In this document: piece by piece, positions 43,225 through 52,497 of the stretch
Layout of the letters: each line of letters begins with the position of its first letter
Position numbering within the stretch: position 1 is the stretch's first letter
NCBI GenBank assembly: GCA_900542285.1
Contig: UQNF01000003.1
Span: 20,119-84,118, forward strand
Direction of reading: 5' to 3'
DNA: 64,000 nucleotides
Source of the DNA: an uncultured Clostridium sp.
GTDB lineage: Bacteria > Bacillota > Clostridia > Christensenellales > CAG-138
Made by a program: the position numbers and the translations under genes
The notes under the pieces: model-generated
What the model was told of the DNA's origin: nothing
Database searches by the model: none
What the model saw: the letters and a program-made list of their open reading frames with translations, nothing else

Positions 43225-44094
43225 CTACTCGTCGATAGGCTTAAAGCCCTCTCCATATGCGGTGTCGACAGAGCTGACGATTATGAAGGCCGCCGGATCT
43301 ATCTGATAGGCAATCTTTCTTATCTTGAAAACCTCTGCCTTGGAACAGGTACACAACAATATCTGCTTATCGTTGCCGGTGTAACCGCCCTGACCGTTGG
43401 CGATAGTCACGCCGCGCTCAACATCCTCGCCGATCCTGTCAGCGACTTGTTTGCCCTTTTCCGTTATCACCATTACCATCTTTCTTGAATCAAAGCCGTA
43501 CATCAGCTTGTCTATGATGAGACTGTAAAGGATAGTCATAATAAAACCATAAAGCATTGCGTTTATGTTTTTGTAGACAACGGCGCCAAGCACAATGATG
43601 ATGCTGTCAACGGCAAGTGAGATGTTGCCAAGCGAAAGATGCGGATTCTTCTTGCGGATAGCCATGATGACAAAATCGGATCCTCCTGTTGAGGAATCGC
43701 GGATATAGATCAGCGCGAGACCGGCACCTGCGAGGATACCGCCGAAAATGGCAGCGAGAATGGGTTCGCCGGTATAGTTCGGGATAAGGGGAACAAGATA
43801 GTCGACGACGACCCAAGAGACTACGATGGTTTTTACCGAACGGGCAAAGAACTTCTTTCCAAGCGTTTTGAAGGTCAGAAGTATTATAGGGATATTGATC
43901 AGCACGGTTGCAAAACCGATGGGGATCTTTGTAAGGTAGTTGAGAAGTATTGCAATACCGGATACGCCTCCGGGCGCAAAATTGGATGCCGAGGCAAAGG
44001 TAACCATACCTACGCCGTAAATAAAACATCCGACAATATCGTAAACCAGATCGACAAGCAGAGTACTGATCTGTGTCTTTGTGGGCTTTTTCAT
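43225..44094 (-). CDS. YitT family membrane protein (DUF161/DUF2179)
   Basis: 289 residues: five or six membrane helices (about 15-190) with ASASNFAPGGVSGIAILLNYL and DSSTGGSDFVIMAIRKKNPH, then a cytoplasmic DUF2179 domain (about 205-289, ERGVTIANGQGGYTGNDKQI). The family is abundant in Firmicutes and its function is unsettled. GGAGG is 8 bases upstream. Confidence 0.9.
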   Translation of the reverse strand: MKKPTKTQISTLLVDLVYDIVGCFIYGVGMVTFASASNFAPGGVSGIAILLNYLTKIPIGFATVLINIPIILLTFKTLGKKFFARSVKTIVVSWVVVDYLVPLIPNYTGEPILAAIFGGILAGAGLALIYIRDSSTGGSDFVIMAIRKKNPHLSLGNISLAVDSIIIVLGAVVYKNINAMLYGFIMTILYSLIIDKLMYGFDSRKMVMVITEKGKQVADRIGEDVERGVTIANGQGGYTGNDKQILLCTCSKAEVFKIRKIAYQIDPAAFIIVSSVDTAYGEGFKPIDE

Positions 44095-44211
44095 ATAAAT
44101 CCACCTCCAAAAACTTATGAAAACTAGTATGTCTTCAAGTAATCAATACTAACATTATCATAGATAAAAAACAACCCCGCAGCATAAATATAATCTTAAA
44201 ACAAATGATAC

Positions 44212-44239
44212 TTGACAGAGCTTTAAAATGACGTAAAAT
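44212..44239 (+). promoter_or_regulatory. Promoter of the D-2-hydroxyacid dehydrogenase gene
   Basis: TTGACA (44212-44217), 16-base spacer and TAAAAT (44234-44239). Confidence 0.75.
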
Positions 44240-44276
44240 ATTGATAACGATTGAGATCTTGAAAGGAAAACAGGAT

Positions 44277-45236
44277 ATGAATATTTTGGTTGCAATGCCA
44301 ACTCACCCCGAACATGAAGAAAGACTTCGAAGGGCATGCCCAAACGGAGAACTCACATTCCTTCATGGTGGAAAACCAAGTGCCGGACAGCTTGCAAAAG
44401 CCGATATCATTGTGGGGAATATCCCGGTTGAGGATGTTGGCAGGTGCGTAAACCTTAAGCTCCTTCAGCTCAATATGGCAGGTTCCGATAAATATGCAGG
44501 AAAAATGCCAGAAGGAGTGCTTCTCGCAAATTCAAGCGGTGCTTACGGCCTTGCGATCAGCGAGCATATGCTCGGAGTGCTTTTGATGCTTATGAAAAAG
44601 CTGTATCTGTATAGGGACGATCAGAATGCCTGCATTTGGCAGGACGAGGGAAGCGTGACCGGCATTGAGGGTGCGCGGATACTCACAGTCGGACTTGGTG
44701 ATATCGGAGGGGAGTTTGCAAAACGCTGTAAAGCATTAGGCGCATACACCATCGGTATTCGGCGCAATGTGCGCAGTGCTCCGGAGTATATGGATGAGAT
44801 GCATACGCTTGACAAACTGGACGAACTGCTGCCCACGGTCGATGTTGTCGCTTTATGCCTTCCGAACAGCCCCGAAAGCGTTCATCTGATGAACAGTGCA
44901 CGCTTACGCCGCATGAAAAAAGGCGGAATATTGTTGAATGTAGGCAGGGGGAACGCAATCGATACCGAAGCACTTGTTGATGTGCTTCAGGAAGGGCGTA
45001 TCCTTGCAGGGATAGATGTCACCGATCCGGAGCCGCTGCCAAAGGAGCATCCGCTTTGGAAATGTCCCGGCATTGTGATCACGCCGCATATCTCCGGATT
45101 CTATCATCTGAGACAGACTCACGACAGAATAATTGAGATTGCGGCAAGCAATATCGAAAATTTGATTTCCGGCAGACCCATTAAGAACTTGGTAGACAGT
45201 TCGACCGGGTATCGGACGCTGGAAAACAGGTATTAA
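44277..45236 (+). CDS. D-isomer-specific 2-hydroxyacid dehydrogenase
   Basis: 319 residues, NAD(P)-dependent oxidoreductase. The Rossmann motif is ILTVGLGDIGGEFAKR; then LCLPNSPESVHLM, GGILLNVGRGNAID (Arg), DVTDPEPLP (Glu region) and PHISGF (catalytic His). Substrate unknown; the family includes phosphoglycerate and glyoxylate/hydroxypyruvate enzymes. ATG 44277 is chosen over the open frame start 44241. It is monocistronic. Confidence 0.9.
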   Translation: MNILVAMPTHPEHEERLRRACPNGELTFLHGGKPSAGQLAKADIIVGNIPVEDVGRCVNLKLLQLNMAGSDKYAGKMPEGVLLANSSGAYGLAISEHMLGVLLMLMKKLYLYRDDQNACIWQDEGSVTGIEGARILTVGLGDIGGEFAKRCKALGAYTIGIRRNVRSAPEYMDEMHTLDKLDELLPTVDVVALCLPNSPESVHLMNSARLRRMKKGGILLNVGRGNAIDTEALVDVLQEGRILAGIDVTDPEPLPKEHPLWKCPGIVITPHISGFYHLRQTHDRIIEIAASNIENLISGRPIKNLVDSSTGYRTLENRY

Positions 45237-45242
45237 AAAAAT

Positions 45243-45272
45243 CGACCGAAGCATTATGCTTCGGTCGTTGTT
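45243..45272. terminator. Bidirectional terminator between the dehydrogenase and SDR genes
   Basis: CGACCGAAGCA (45243-45253) pairs with TGCTTCGGTCG (45257-45267); A-run on the left, TTGTTT on the right. Confidence 0.88.
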
Positions 45273-45283
45273 TATACATACTG

Positions 45284-46078
45284 TCAGCTTGCGTACATCT
45301 TCCCGACGATCCAATTAGCGAGCCTGCACGGCAAAAGCTTTATCAGCATACAGCAGGCCTTGTACATCAGGCCGACGGAGCAGAGAGGCTTGGGATTTTT
45401 TTTGACGGATAACGAATAGAACTTCTTTGCAATAGCAATAGGGGGCATACCGTTCTGCTCGTCGTGCTCCATAGAGGCCACCGACTTTGCAAGCGAAGAA
45501 TAGCTTTCAGAGCCTTCGTTGATCTTATTCCTTGCGGAGGTGAAACCGGTTTTTATGTCTCCGGGCATGACAGCACAGAGCTTGATGCCATAGCTTCTAA
45601 CCTCATTGCCGACGGCAAGCACGATTGAATTCAGCGACGCTTTTGTTGCGGAATAGTAGGCTTGGAAAGGAATACCGATCGCGCCCGCAACGGAGCTTGT
45701 AACGATAATATGCCCTGCGCTATTTTTACGCATATACGGAAGCACCGCGCGAATACATCGCATTGCGCCCCAGAAATTTACATCGAATTGCTTCTTGGCT
45801 GTTTCAATGTCGGTAAATTCGACAGCTCCGGAGATCCCATAGCCTGCGTTGCAGATAAAAACATCTATTCTGCCTGCTTCTGAAACAACCTTTTCAACCG
45901 CATTATTTACGGAAGCTTCATCGGTAATATCGCATGAAATGCTGATGACGCCATTCTCAGGGCAGGGCCTGCGGCTAAAGCAGTAAACCTTATCGCCTTT
46001 TTCGGAGAACAGCTTTGCAGCAGCAAGTCCTATGCCGCTGGAAGCTCCCGTTATAACGGTTATACGACGATCACTCAT
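45284..46078 (-). CDS. Short-chain dehydrogenase/reductase, candidate 3-ketosphinganine-type reductase
   Basis: 264-residue classical SDR: TGASSGIGLAAAKLF, CNAGYG, catalytic Ser in VTSSVAGA and YxxxK as YSATKAS. A C-terminal hydrophobic stretch (about 235-255) could touch the membrane. It overlaps the oxoamine synthase gene by 8 bases, so the two enzymes probably act in sequence; a ketone made by the synthase would be reduced here, as in sphingoid-base synthesis. Other ketone substrates are possible. Confidence 0.82.
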   Translation of the reverse strand: MSDRRITVITGASSGIGLAAAKLFSEKGDKVYCFSRRPCPENGVISISCDITDEASVNNAVEKVVSEAGRIDVFICNAGYGISGAVEFTDIETAKKQFDVNFWGAMRCIRAVLPYMRKNSAGHIIVTSSVAGAIGIPFQAYYSATKASLNSIVLAVGNEVRSYGIKLCAVMPGDIKTGFTSARNKINEGSESYSSLAKSVASMEHDEQNGMPPIAIAKKFYSLSVKKNPKPLCSVGLMYKACCMLIKLLPCRLANWIVGKMYAS

Positions 46079-47243
46079 CTTTTCCTATCACCTTTTCGAT
46101 GGCAGCCAGCGCTTCATCCAGCAGCTCCGTAGTGAGATTTGCCATATAGCTGGTGCGCAGCAGGCATTCTCCCGGAGGGGTAGCAGGGGGCAGCACAGGA
46201 TTTACATAAACGCCGTTGTCGAACAGTTCCTTAGCCTTATAGAAGGTCCTCATCTCATCATAGGTATAGATGGGGATTATCGGAGTTATGCTGTCGCGAA
46301 TCTTGATTCCCCTGGAACGAAGACCGTTGCGCATGTATGCAGCCAGTTCCATCAGATGCGTTGGCATATCGGGGTTTTCCTTAAGAATATGCAGCGCTTC
46401 GATGGCTGTTGCGCAGCTTGCAGGGGGAATTGAAGCGCAGAAGATAAACGGACGAGAGGAGTGGCGTACATATTCCACGACACGAAGGTCTGCCGCCATG
46501 TAGCCTCCCAATGAAGCAAGGGACTTGCTGAAGGTTCCCATTATGATATCGACCTTGTCGGTAAGTCCGAAGTAGTCGGCGGTACCGCGGCCGCCGTTGC
46601 CGAGCACGCCGAGACCGTGAGCGTCGTCGACCATGACTCGAGCATTATACTTTTCTGCCAGAGCGACGATTTCGGGGAGCTTGCAGATATCTCCGCCCAT
46701 GCTGAATACGCCGTCGGTAACGATCAGCTTTCCTGATTCAAGAGGAACATTGCTAAGCGCTGTTTCCAGATGCTCCATATCGGAATGGTTATAGCGAATG
46801 GTTTTGGCGTAGCTGAGCTTACAGCCGTCATAAATACTTGCATGGTTTTCCTTATCGCAGAAGATATAATCACCGCGTGAAGCGATAGCGCTGATGATAC
46901 CGAGATTGCTCTGGAACCCTGTTGAAAATGTCATGACAGCTTCTTTGCCAAGAAACTCGGCAAGTTCGCTTTCCAGCTGAACATGAAGGTCAAGCGTTCC
47001 GTTCAAGAACCTTGAACCGGAGCAGCCGGAGCCGTAGGTCTGAAGAGCCCGTACGCCTGCATCGATTACACGAGGGTTGGATGTGAGTCCAAGATAGTTG
47101 TTAGAGCCAAGCATGATCCTGCGTTTTCCCTCCATGATTACCTCAGGCGCTTGACGGGACTCGAGCTCGTGAAAATAGGGATAGATGTTTAGTGCTTTCG
47201 CCTGTTCCACGATGTCAACTTTACACTTGTCGAATAAGTCCAT
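46071..47243 (-). CDS. Alpha-oxoamine synthase, serine palmitoyltransferase-like
   Basis: 390-residue PLP enzyme that condenses an amino acid with an acyl thioester. Features: YPYFHELES N-terminus, GSGCSGSRFLNGTLDLHVQL (71-90), stacking His134 in ENHASIYDG, MVDDAHGLGVLG (204-215) and the PLP Lys240 in GTFSKSLASLGGYMA. Read by eye, the N-terminal and GSRFLNGTLDLHVQLE blocks resemble Bacteroides-type serine palmitoyltransferase more than BioF or glycine C-acetyltransferase. No bio genes or tdh are adjacent. Overlap with an SDR supports a sphingolipid-like pathway; KBL remains the alternative. Confidence 0.8.
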   Translation of the reverse strand: MDLFDKCKVDIVEQAKALNIYPYFHELESRQAPEVIMEGKRRIMLGSNNYLGLTSNPRVIDAGVRALQTYGSGCSGSRFLNGTLDLHVQLESELAEFLGKEAVMTFSTGFQSNLGIISAIASRGDYIFCDKENHASIYDGCKLSYAKTIRYNHSDMEHLETALSNVPLESGKLIVTDGVFSMGGDICKLPEIVALAEKYNARVMVDDAHGLGVLGNGGRGTADYFGLTDKVDIIMGTFSKSLASLGGYMAADLRVVEYVRHSSRPFIFCASIPPASCATAIEALHILKENPDMPTHLMELAAYMRNGLRSRGIKIRDSITPIIPIYTYDEMRTFYKAKELFDNGVYVNPVLPPATPPGECLLRTSYMANLTTELLDEALAAIEKVIGKDE

Positions 47244-47267
47244 ATTAATTCTCCAGTATGATAGAAT

Positions 47268-47282
47268 GGTTTCAATGAAACC
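47268..47282. promoter_or_regulatory. Palindromic operator candidate for the oxoamine synthase operon
   Basis: GGTTTCAATGAAACC is a perfect 7-bp palindrome around one base, placed just downstream of the -10 box (47292-47297) and ahead of the ribosome site. Its position suggests repression. Confidence 0.55.
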
Positions 47283-47291
47283 GATATACGA

Positions 47292-47320
47292 ATAATATCA
47301 GCTTGAACGGAATATGTCAA
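47292..47320 (-). promoter_or_regulatory. Promoter of the oxoamine synthase-SDR operon
   Basis: On the minus strand: TTGACA (47315-47320), 17-base spacer and TATTAT (47292-47297). Confidence 0.82.
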
Positions 47321-47330
47321 GCGGATTAAT

Positions 47331-47369
47331 ATAAAATGGGATGCAGCATACAAATATCAGCATCCCATT
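47331..47369 (-). terminator. Terminator after hemW
   Basis: On the minus strand AATGGGATGC (47360-47369) pairs with GCATCCCATT (47335-47344), followed by TTTAT. Confidence 0.7.
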
Positions 47370-47372
47370 CCT

Positions 47373-48509
47373 CTACATAAACTTCAATAGAACCTCGTTT
47401 TGAAAGTCCAGACCCCTGCGTGTTAATCGCATATAATCTTCTGTGACGATCATATTGCCCTCAAGCGTTGCCTCGCTCACTGCGGCGGCATAATGAACGA
47501 CGGGATCAATACCAAAGCGCTCCGTGAAGGAAGCTCTACTTATTCCTTCGATCTTCCTTAGGCCCACCATGATCGTCTCAAACATCTCATCATCGCGCTC
47601 AATGATCTCAGATGTTTCAACCGGCAGCATGCCGTTTGCTGTCTTAAGCACATATACCGAAAGCACCGCATCATTTGCCCAGCGTGACCATTTTCCGTTG
47701 AGCCTAAGCGCTGAGTGCGAATTTAGCCCGAGCCCCAGGTACTCTCCGTTATCCCAATAGTTCAGATTATGCCTGCACTCATAACCGGGCTTGGCAAAGT
47801 TGCTGATTTCATATCTTTGATAGCCCAGTTTGTCGAGCAGAGCAAAGCCTTCGTCCTCCATCTCTGCCGTTTCATCAGCGTCGGGCAGAATGATCCTGCC
47901 CTGTTCAACGTCTTGATACATCGGCGTATGCTCCTCCAAGATCAAAGAATAAGAGGAGATATGCTCTGCGTGCAGCTCTGCTGCGGTCTTGATGCTGTTG
48001 AGATAAGATTCCATGGTCTGCTTGGGGAGACCATGCATAAGATCAACGTTAATATTGTCGAAACCGGCTTTGCGGGCTGTCTTGAATGCGGAAATAAATC
48101 CGTTTAGGTCATGGACCCTGCCGATAGCGCCAAGTACAGCGCAATCGGAGCTTTGAAGACCGATGGACAGCCTGTTGATTCCGAAACTGCGGTAATTCAA
48201 TAGCTTATCCTCTGTCAGCGATTCCGGGTTGGCTTCGATGGTGAATTCGATTTCATCATCAAAGCTAAAGCACTCCCGAGCGGTATCTATGATACGGCAG
48301 AGAAGTTCGGCTGGCATTATGCTGGGCGTGCCGCCGCCGATAAATATCGTGGAAAAGCGTTTGCCATCAACAAGCGGCTTATACAGCTTCATCTCGCTGA
48401 TGAGTGCAGCGGTATATGCGGCATAATCAAATTCATTGTCAAAACTGACAAAGTCGCAATACCTGCATTTCTTCCTGCAAAACGGAATGTGAATATAAAG
48501 TCCTGCCAT
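47373..48509 (-). CDS. hemW: Radical SAM haem chaperone HemW
   Basis: 378 residues. Starts MAGLYIHIPFCRKKCRYCDF with the CxxxCxxC cluster motif, then FIGGGTPSIM, EFTIEANPESLT, NRLSIGLQS and GYECRHNLNYWDNGEYLGLG. The absence of the extra N-terminal Cys found in oxygen-independent coproporphyrinogen oxidase (HemN) supports HemW, a haem-inserting chaperone. It begins 1 base after the lepA stop, the usual Firmicute order. Confidence 0.93.
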   Translation of the reverse strand: MAGLYIHIPFCRKKCRYCDFVSFDNEFDYAAYTAALISEMKLYKPLVDGKRFSTIFIGGGTPSIMPAELLCRIIDTARECFSFDDEIEFTIEANPESLTEDKLLNYRSFGINRLSIGLQSSDCAVLGAIGRVHDLNGFISAFKTARKAGFDNINVDLMHGLPKQTMESYLNSIKTAAELHAEHISSYSLILEEHTPMYQDVEQGRIILPDADETAEMEDEGFALLDKLGYQRYEISNFAKPGYECRHNLNYWDNGEYLGLGLNSHSALRLNGKWSRWANDAVLSVYVLKTANGMLPVETSEIIERDDEMFETIMVGLRKIEGISRASFTERFGIDPVVHYAAAVSEATLEGNMIVTEDYMRLTRRGLDFQNEVLLKFM

Positions 48510-48510
48510 C

Positions 48511-50313
48511 TCAGTTTATTCTCAATACGCTCATAAACGCTTCGCTTGGCAGTTCGACGGTACCGATCTGCCTCATGCGCTTTTTGCCTTCCTTTTGCTT
48601 TTCAAGCAGCTTTTTCTTCCTGGTGATATCGCCTCCGTAGCACTTGGCGAGAACATCCTTGCGGAGCGCCCTGACGGTTTCTCTTGCGATGATCTTTCCG
48701 CCAATGGCTGCCTGGATAGGTATTTCAAACTGCTGCCTCGGTATAACTTCCTGCAGCTTTTCCGCAACGGCTCTTCCCTTGGCATATGCCTTATCCCTAT
48801 GAACGATCGTTGACAGCGCATCACACATATCGCCGTTGAGCAGAAAGTCGAGCTTAACAAGATCGGACTGCACATAGCCTTCTATCTCATAGTCAAATGA
48901 AGCATAGCCGCGGCTTCTGCTCTTTAAGCTATCGAAGAAATCAAAGATTATCTCATTGAGCGGAATATCGTAAGTGAGCTTTACCCTTGTCTCTTCAAGG
49001 TATACCATATCACGGAAAACGCCCCGTTTTTCCTGCGAAAGCTCCATTATCGTACCGACATACTCGGACGGTGTCATAATATGCGCCTTGCAGATCGGCT
49101 CCTCCATGCGCTCTATCTGCGACGGATCGGGGAGATTGCTCGGATTATCTATCCAAATCTCCGTCCCGTCCGTAGTCACAACGCGATAGACAACGCTGGG
49201 GGCAGTCGTGACCAGATCGAGATCAAACTCTCGCTCGAGCCTTTCCTGCGCGATCTCCATATGCAGAAGTCCAAGAAAACCGCATCTGAAGCCATATCCA
49301 AGTGCCTGCGAGGTCTCGGGTTCATATGATATGGAGGCATCGTTAAGAATGAGCTTTTCCAGTGCATCGCGAAGGTTTTCATACTCCGCTCCGTCGGCAG
49401 GATAGATTCCGCAGAATACCATGGGGCTTGCGTGCTTGTATCCCTTAAGCGGTTCGGATGCAGGGTTGTTGGCAAGCGTAATTGTGTCGCCAACCTTTGT
49501 CTCTGCAACGGATTTAATTGAAGCGGAGATATAGCCGACCTCACCGGCCGACAGCGCATCGGTCGTTTTCCACTGCGGAGTGAATACGCCTACCTCAGTA
49601 ACATCGAATTCCTTGCCAACATGCATAAATCGTATTCTGTCGCCTGCGCGTACAGCACCTTCCATTATCCTAACATAGCTCAAGGCTCCCTTATAGTTAT
49701 CATAATAGCTGTCGAAAATCAATGCTCTGAGCGGAGCGTCGGCATCGCCTTTGGGCGGTGGAAAATCGGTGACTATCCTAGCAAGAACCTGCTCAACATT
49801 CAGTCCCGTTTTTGCGGACACCTGAGGCGCATCCTCTGCCGGAATGCCGATGATGTCCTCGATCTCATGTATTGCGCTCTGTGGATCGGCTGAAGGAAGA
49901 TCGATTTTATTTATTACAGGCAATATCTCAAGATCATTATCTATCGCCAAATAGACATTTGCCAGTGTCTGAGCCTCAATGCCCTGTGTTGCGTCAACGA
50001 TGAGAACAGCGCCTTCGCAGGCAGCAAGAGCACGGCTGACCTCGTAGGTGAAGTCAACATGGCCCGGAGTGTCAATCAAATTGAGCATATAGCGCTTTCC
50101 GTCAGTATGAGTATAGAACATTCTGACGGCAGTGGACTTAATGGTAATACCGCGCTCACGCTCAATATCCATCGAATCGAGGAGCTGTTCCTCCATATCG
50201 CGGGCGTTGACGGTGTCGGTGTACTCCATAAGCCTGTCGGCAAGCGTTGACTTGCCGTGGTCGATGTGAGCGATTATGCAAAAGTTCCTTATCAGTTCTC
50301 GGGGGTAAGACAT
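48511..50313 (-). CDS. lepA: Elongation factor 4 (LepA)
   Basis: Ribosome-associated GTPase, 600 residues. G1 [10 protein letters not shown]2/G3 [10 protein letters not shown] and DTPGHVDF, G4 NKID are intact; the LepA-specific C-terminal domain (about 485-600) carries [19 protein letters not shown] and [16 protein letters not shown]. Its own promoter lies about 70 bases upstream and a small hairpin (50326-50345) is next to the GGAGG ribosome site. Confidence 0.96.
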   Translation of the reverse strand: MSYPRELIRNFCIIAHIDHGKSTLADRLMEYTDTVNARDMEEQLLDSMDIERERGITIKSTAVRMFYTHTDGKRYMLNLIDTPGHVDFTYEVSRALAACEGAVLIVDATQGIEAQTLANVYLAIDNDLEILPVINKIDLPSADPQSAIHEIEDIIGIPAEDAPQVSAKTGLNVEQVLARIVTDFPPPKGDADAPLRALIFDSYYDNYKGALSYVRIMEGAVRAGDRIRFMHVGKEFDVTEVGVFTPQWKTTDALSAGEVGYISASIKSVAETKVGDTITLANNPASEPLKGYKHASPMVFCGIYPADGAEYENLRDALEKLILNDASISYEPETSQALGYGFRCGFLGLLHMEIAQERLEREFDLDLVTTAPSVVYRVVTTDGTEIWIDNPSNLPDPSQIERMEEPICKAHIMTPSEYVGTIMELSQEKRGVFRDMVYLEETRVKLTYDIPLNEIIFDFFDSLKSRSRGYASFDYEIEGYVQSDLVKLDFLLNGDMCDALSTIVHRDKAYAKGRAVAEKLQEVIPRQQFEIPIQAAIGGKIIARETVRALRKDVLAKCYGGDITRKKKLLEKQKEGKKRMRQIGTVELPSEAFMSVLRIN

Positions 50314-50325
50314 TTATCCTCCAAA

Positions 50326-50345
50326 CTGCCGAATGCAGTCGGCAG
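50326..50345 (-). promoter_or_regulatory. Leader hairpin of lepA
   Basis: CTGCCGA (50326-50332) pairs with TCGGCAG (50339-50345), directly upstream of the ribosome site; may affect translation. Confidence 0.4.
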
Positions 50346-50381
50346 CCATGTAGTATATCAGCAAATTGCTTTCAACCCATA

Positions 50382-50410
50382 ATTATACTTGGTTTCTCCC
50401 GATATATCAA
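50382..50410 (-). promoter_or_regulatory. Promoter of lepA-hemW
   Basis: On the minus strand: TTGATA (50405-50410), 17-base spacer and TATAAT (50382-50387). Confidence 0.8.
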
Positions 50411-50413
50411 GAT

Positions 50414-50448
50414 AAAAATGGCCGCCGGACTCAATGTGTCTGACGGCC
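50414..50448 (-). terminator. Orphan minus-strand terminator upstream of lepA
   Basis: GGCCGCCGGAC (50420-50430) pairs with GTCTGACGGCC (50438-50448), one mismatch; on the minus strand it ends in TTTTT (50414-50418). No minus-strand gene lies upstream. A second hairpin GCTGC-AAAA-GCAGC (50459-50472) is adjacent. It may end a small RNA or insulate lepA. Confidence 0.6.
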
Positions 50449-50538
50449 GTTATGTAAAGCTGCAAAAGCAGCGCGATTTGGAACTTTGTTTCCCGATTGA
50501 TGCTTCTACTTATTAGACGAATCAAATCAAAAAACGGT

Positions 50539-50567
50539 TCACTTTTTTATGAAAAAAGTTTATAATG
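50539..50567 (+). promoter_or_regulatory. Promoter of uvrC
   Basis: TTCACT (50539-50544), 17-base spacer and TATAAT (50562-50567). Confidence 0.75.
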
Positions 50568-50601
50568 CTGTTATCGAGACTGATACGTGTTTGGAGTGGC
50601 A

Positions 50602-52497
50602 ATGAACGACAAAATAGAAGCAAAACTGAAACTTTTGCCGGATAAGCCGGGAGTTTATAAGATGTTCAACTCCTGCGGCGAGCTTATTTATGTGGGAAAG
50701 GCTGTCAACCTTAAAAACAGGGTAAGACAGTATTTTCGTTCGTCCGCCAATCATCCTCCCAAGGTTGCGGCTATGGTTGCGAATATCGACGATTTTGATT
50801 TTGTTATCGTCGGCAACGAAACCGAGGCGCTGAATCTTGAGAGCAATCTAATCAAGCAGAACAAGCCATACTATAACATACTCCTGAAGGACGACAAGCA
50901 TTTTCCGTATGTGCGGATAGACTATAAGCAGGATTACCCCAGGGTCGAAATAGTGCGCAGGTTTAGGAAGGATGGAGCAAAATACTTCGGTCCTTATTTG
51001 AGCAGCTATGCCCTGCGGGAATCCATTACCGCTGTGCGTGAGCATTTCCCGATTCGTCAGTGCAAGAAGGACATCGGAAAAGCGATCGCCAGGGGGGAAA
51101 GGCCATGCCTTATGTACCACATCGGAAAGTGCTGTGCTCCCTGTACGGGAAGGGTGACAAAGGAAGAATATGCAGCGCTTTTAGATGAAGTCGTGGCAAT
51201 GTTCCAAGGCAGCTGCAAGGGATACATTGAGAGCCTCACTCAGCTGATGCGGGAGGCGTCAGACAGAATGGATTTTGAGAAGGCAGCGCAGTACCGTGAT
51301 AGGATAAGGGCTATGCAGAGCATATCCGAAAAGCAGATCGCTTCTTCGGCATCCGACAAAAGCTATGATGTGTTCGCACTCGCAAGAAATGAGCTTGCAA
51401 CCGTTGCTTATGGACTATTTGTGCGAGGCGGTAATGTTATAAGTGCGGAAAGCTTCAACATTGGAGCTGACGATGAGCCGTTTTCAGAAATTATCTCTCA
51501 GTTTCTCATGCAGTTCTATAATGGAATGGGACAAATTCCAAAAGAGATAGTGATCATGGACGAGCCGGAAGATCTTGCGGCAATCGAAAGCTGCCTTGCC
51601 GAGCAATGCGGCCATGCGGTGAGAATACATATTCCGCTTAAGGGCGAGAAGCTGAAGCAAGGGGAGCTTGCCAGAGCAAATGCCGAAGCGACAATAGACA
51701 GCAAGAGGGAGCTTACGCATCGCGAATGGGAGCGAGGCGAGGGCGCACTTATCGAACTGATGCAGCTTGTTGGCATGGATGTTTTTCCGCGCCGCATGGA
51801 ATGCTTTGACAATTCCCATATTCAAGGCAGAGACACCGTCGGGTCAATGGTCGTTTTTATCGATGGAAAGCCTGAAAAAACACAATACAGACGCTTCAGG
51901 ACCAAGCAGGCGGCCGATGGCGATGATTATCTTGCAATGAAGGAGCACCTTTCAAGGCGTTTTCAACGCGCGCTGGATGGCGATGAAAAATTTGCGGAGC
52001 TGCCTGAGCTCTTGATCGTTGATGGAGGCAGAGGACAACTGAATGTTGCGCTTGAAGTGCTTGAGGAGTTCGGACTTTCTCATATCAGCTGCATAGGATT
52101 GGCCGAAAAAAACGAAGAAATTATCTTGCCCGACAGACAAGAATCGGTTATACTTTCGAGGAGCAGTCCCGTGCTTCAACTGCTGCAGCGCATAAGGGAC
52201 GAAGCGCACAGGTTTGCGATAACCTATCACAGGAATCTAAGGGCGAAGAATTCGCTCTATTCGGTTCTTGACGGCATTAGCAGTATTGGAGACAAGCGCA
52301 AGCGGGCGCTTTATGAAAAGTTTCTGACGGTTGAGGCAATTAAAAGCGCAAGCGTTGAAGAATTAAAAACTGCTGACGGAATGAATATTACCTCCGCTAG
52401 ATCTGTGTGGAACTATTTTCATCCGTCCGGTGATAGTTTGGATAAATCTGATACTGCAAATGCAGACAGGATGAATGGAGATAATAATGAAGTATAA
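50602..52497 (+). CDS. uvrC: Excinuclease ABC subunit C
   Basis: Nuclease that makes both cuts in nucleotide-excision repair. 631 residues: GIY-YIG domain (about 12-95, PDKPGVYKMFN, IYVGKAVNLKNRVRQYF), UVR/UvrB-binding segment (about 205-240), RNase H-like C-terminal nuclease (ECFDNSHIQGRDTVGSMVVF, LLIVDGGRGQLNVA) and a HhH pair at 555-615. ATG 50602 with GGAG 5 bases upstream is preferred over GTG 50587. It overlaps the next gene by 11 bases. Confidence 0.96.
   Translation: MNDKIEAKLKLLPDKPGVYKMFNSCGELIYVGKAVNLKNRVRQYFRSSANHPPKVAAMVANIDDFDFVIVGNETEALNLESNLIKQNKPYYNILLKDDKHFPYVRIDYKQDYPRVEIVRRFRKDGAKYFGPYLSSYALRESITAVREHFPIRQCKKDIGKAIARGERPCLMYHIGKCCAPCTGRVTKEEYAALLDEVVAMFQGSCKGYIESLTQLMREASDRMDFEKAAQYRDRIRAMQSISEKQIASSASDKSYDVFALARNELATVAYGLFVRGGNVISAESFNIGADDEPFSEIISQFLMQFYNGMGQIPKEIVIMDEPEDLAAIESCLAEQCGHAVRIHIPLKGEKLKQGELARANAEATIDSKRELTHREWERGEGALIELMQLVGMDVFPRRMECFDNSHIQGRDTVGSMVVFIDGKPEKTQYRRFRTKQAADGDDYLAMKEHLSRRFQRALDGDEKFAELPELLIVDGGRGQLNVALEVLEEFGLSHISCIGLAEKNEEIILPDRQESVILSRSSPVLQLLQRIRDEAHRFAITYHRNLRAKNSLYSVLDGISSIGDKRKRALYEKFLTVEAIKSASVEELKTADGMNITSARSVWNYFHPSGDSLDKSDTANADRMNGDNNEV

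Noticed and set aside
46071..47243. Assignment as BioF (biotin synthesis)
   Set aside because: No other bio genes are present, and the GSRFLNGTLDLHVQLE block plus partner SDR fit SPT or KBL better.
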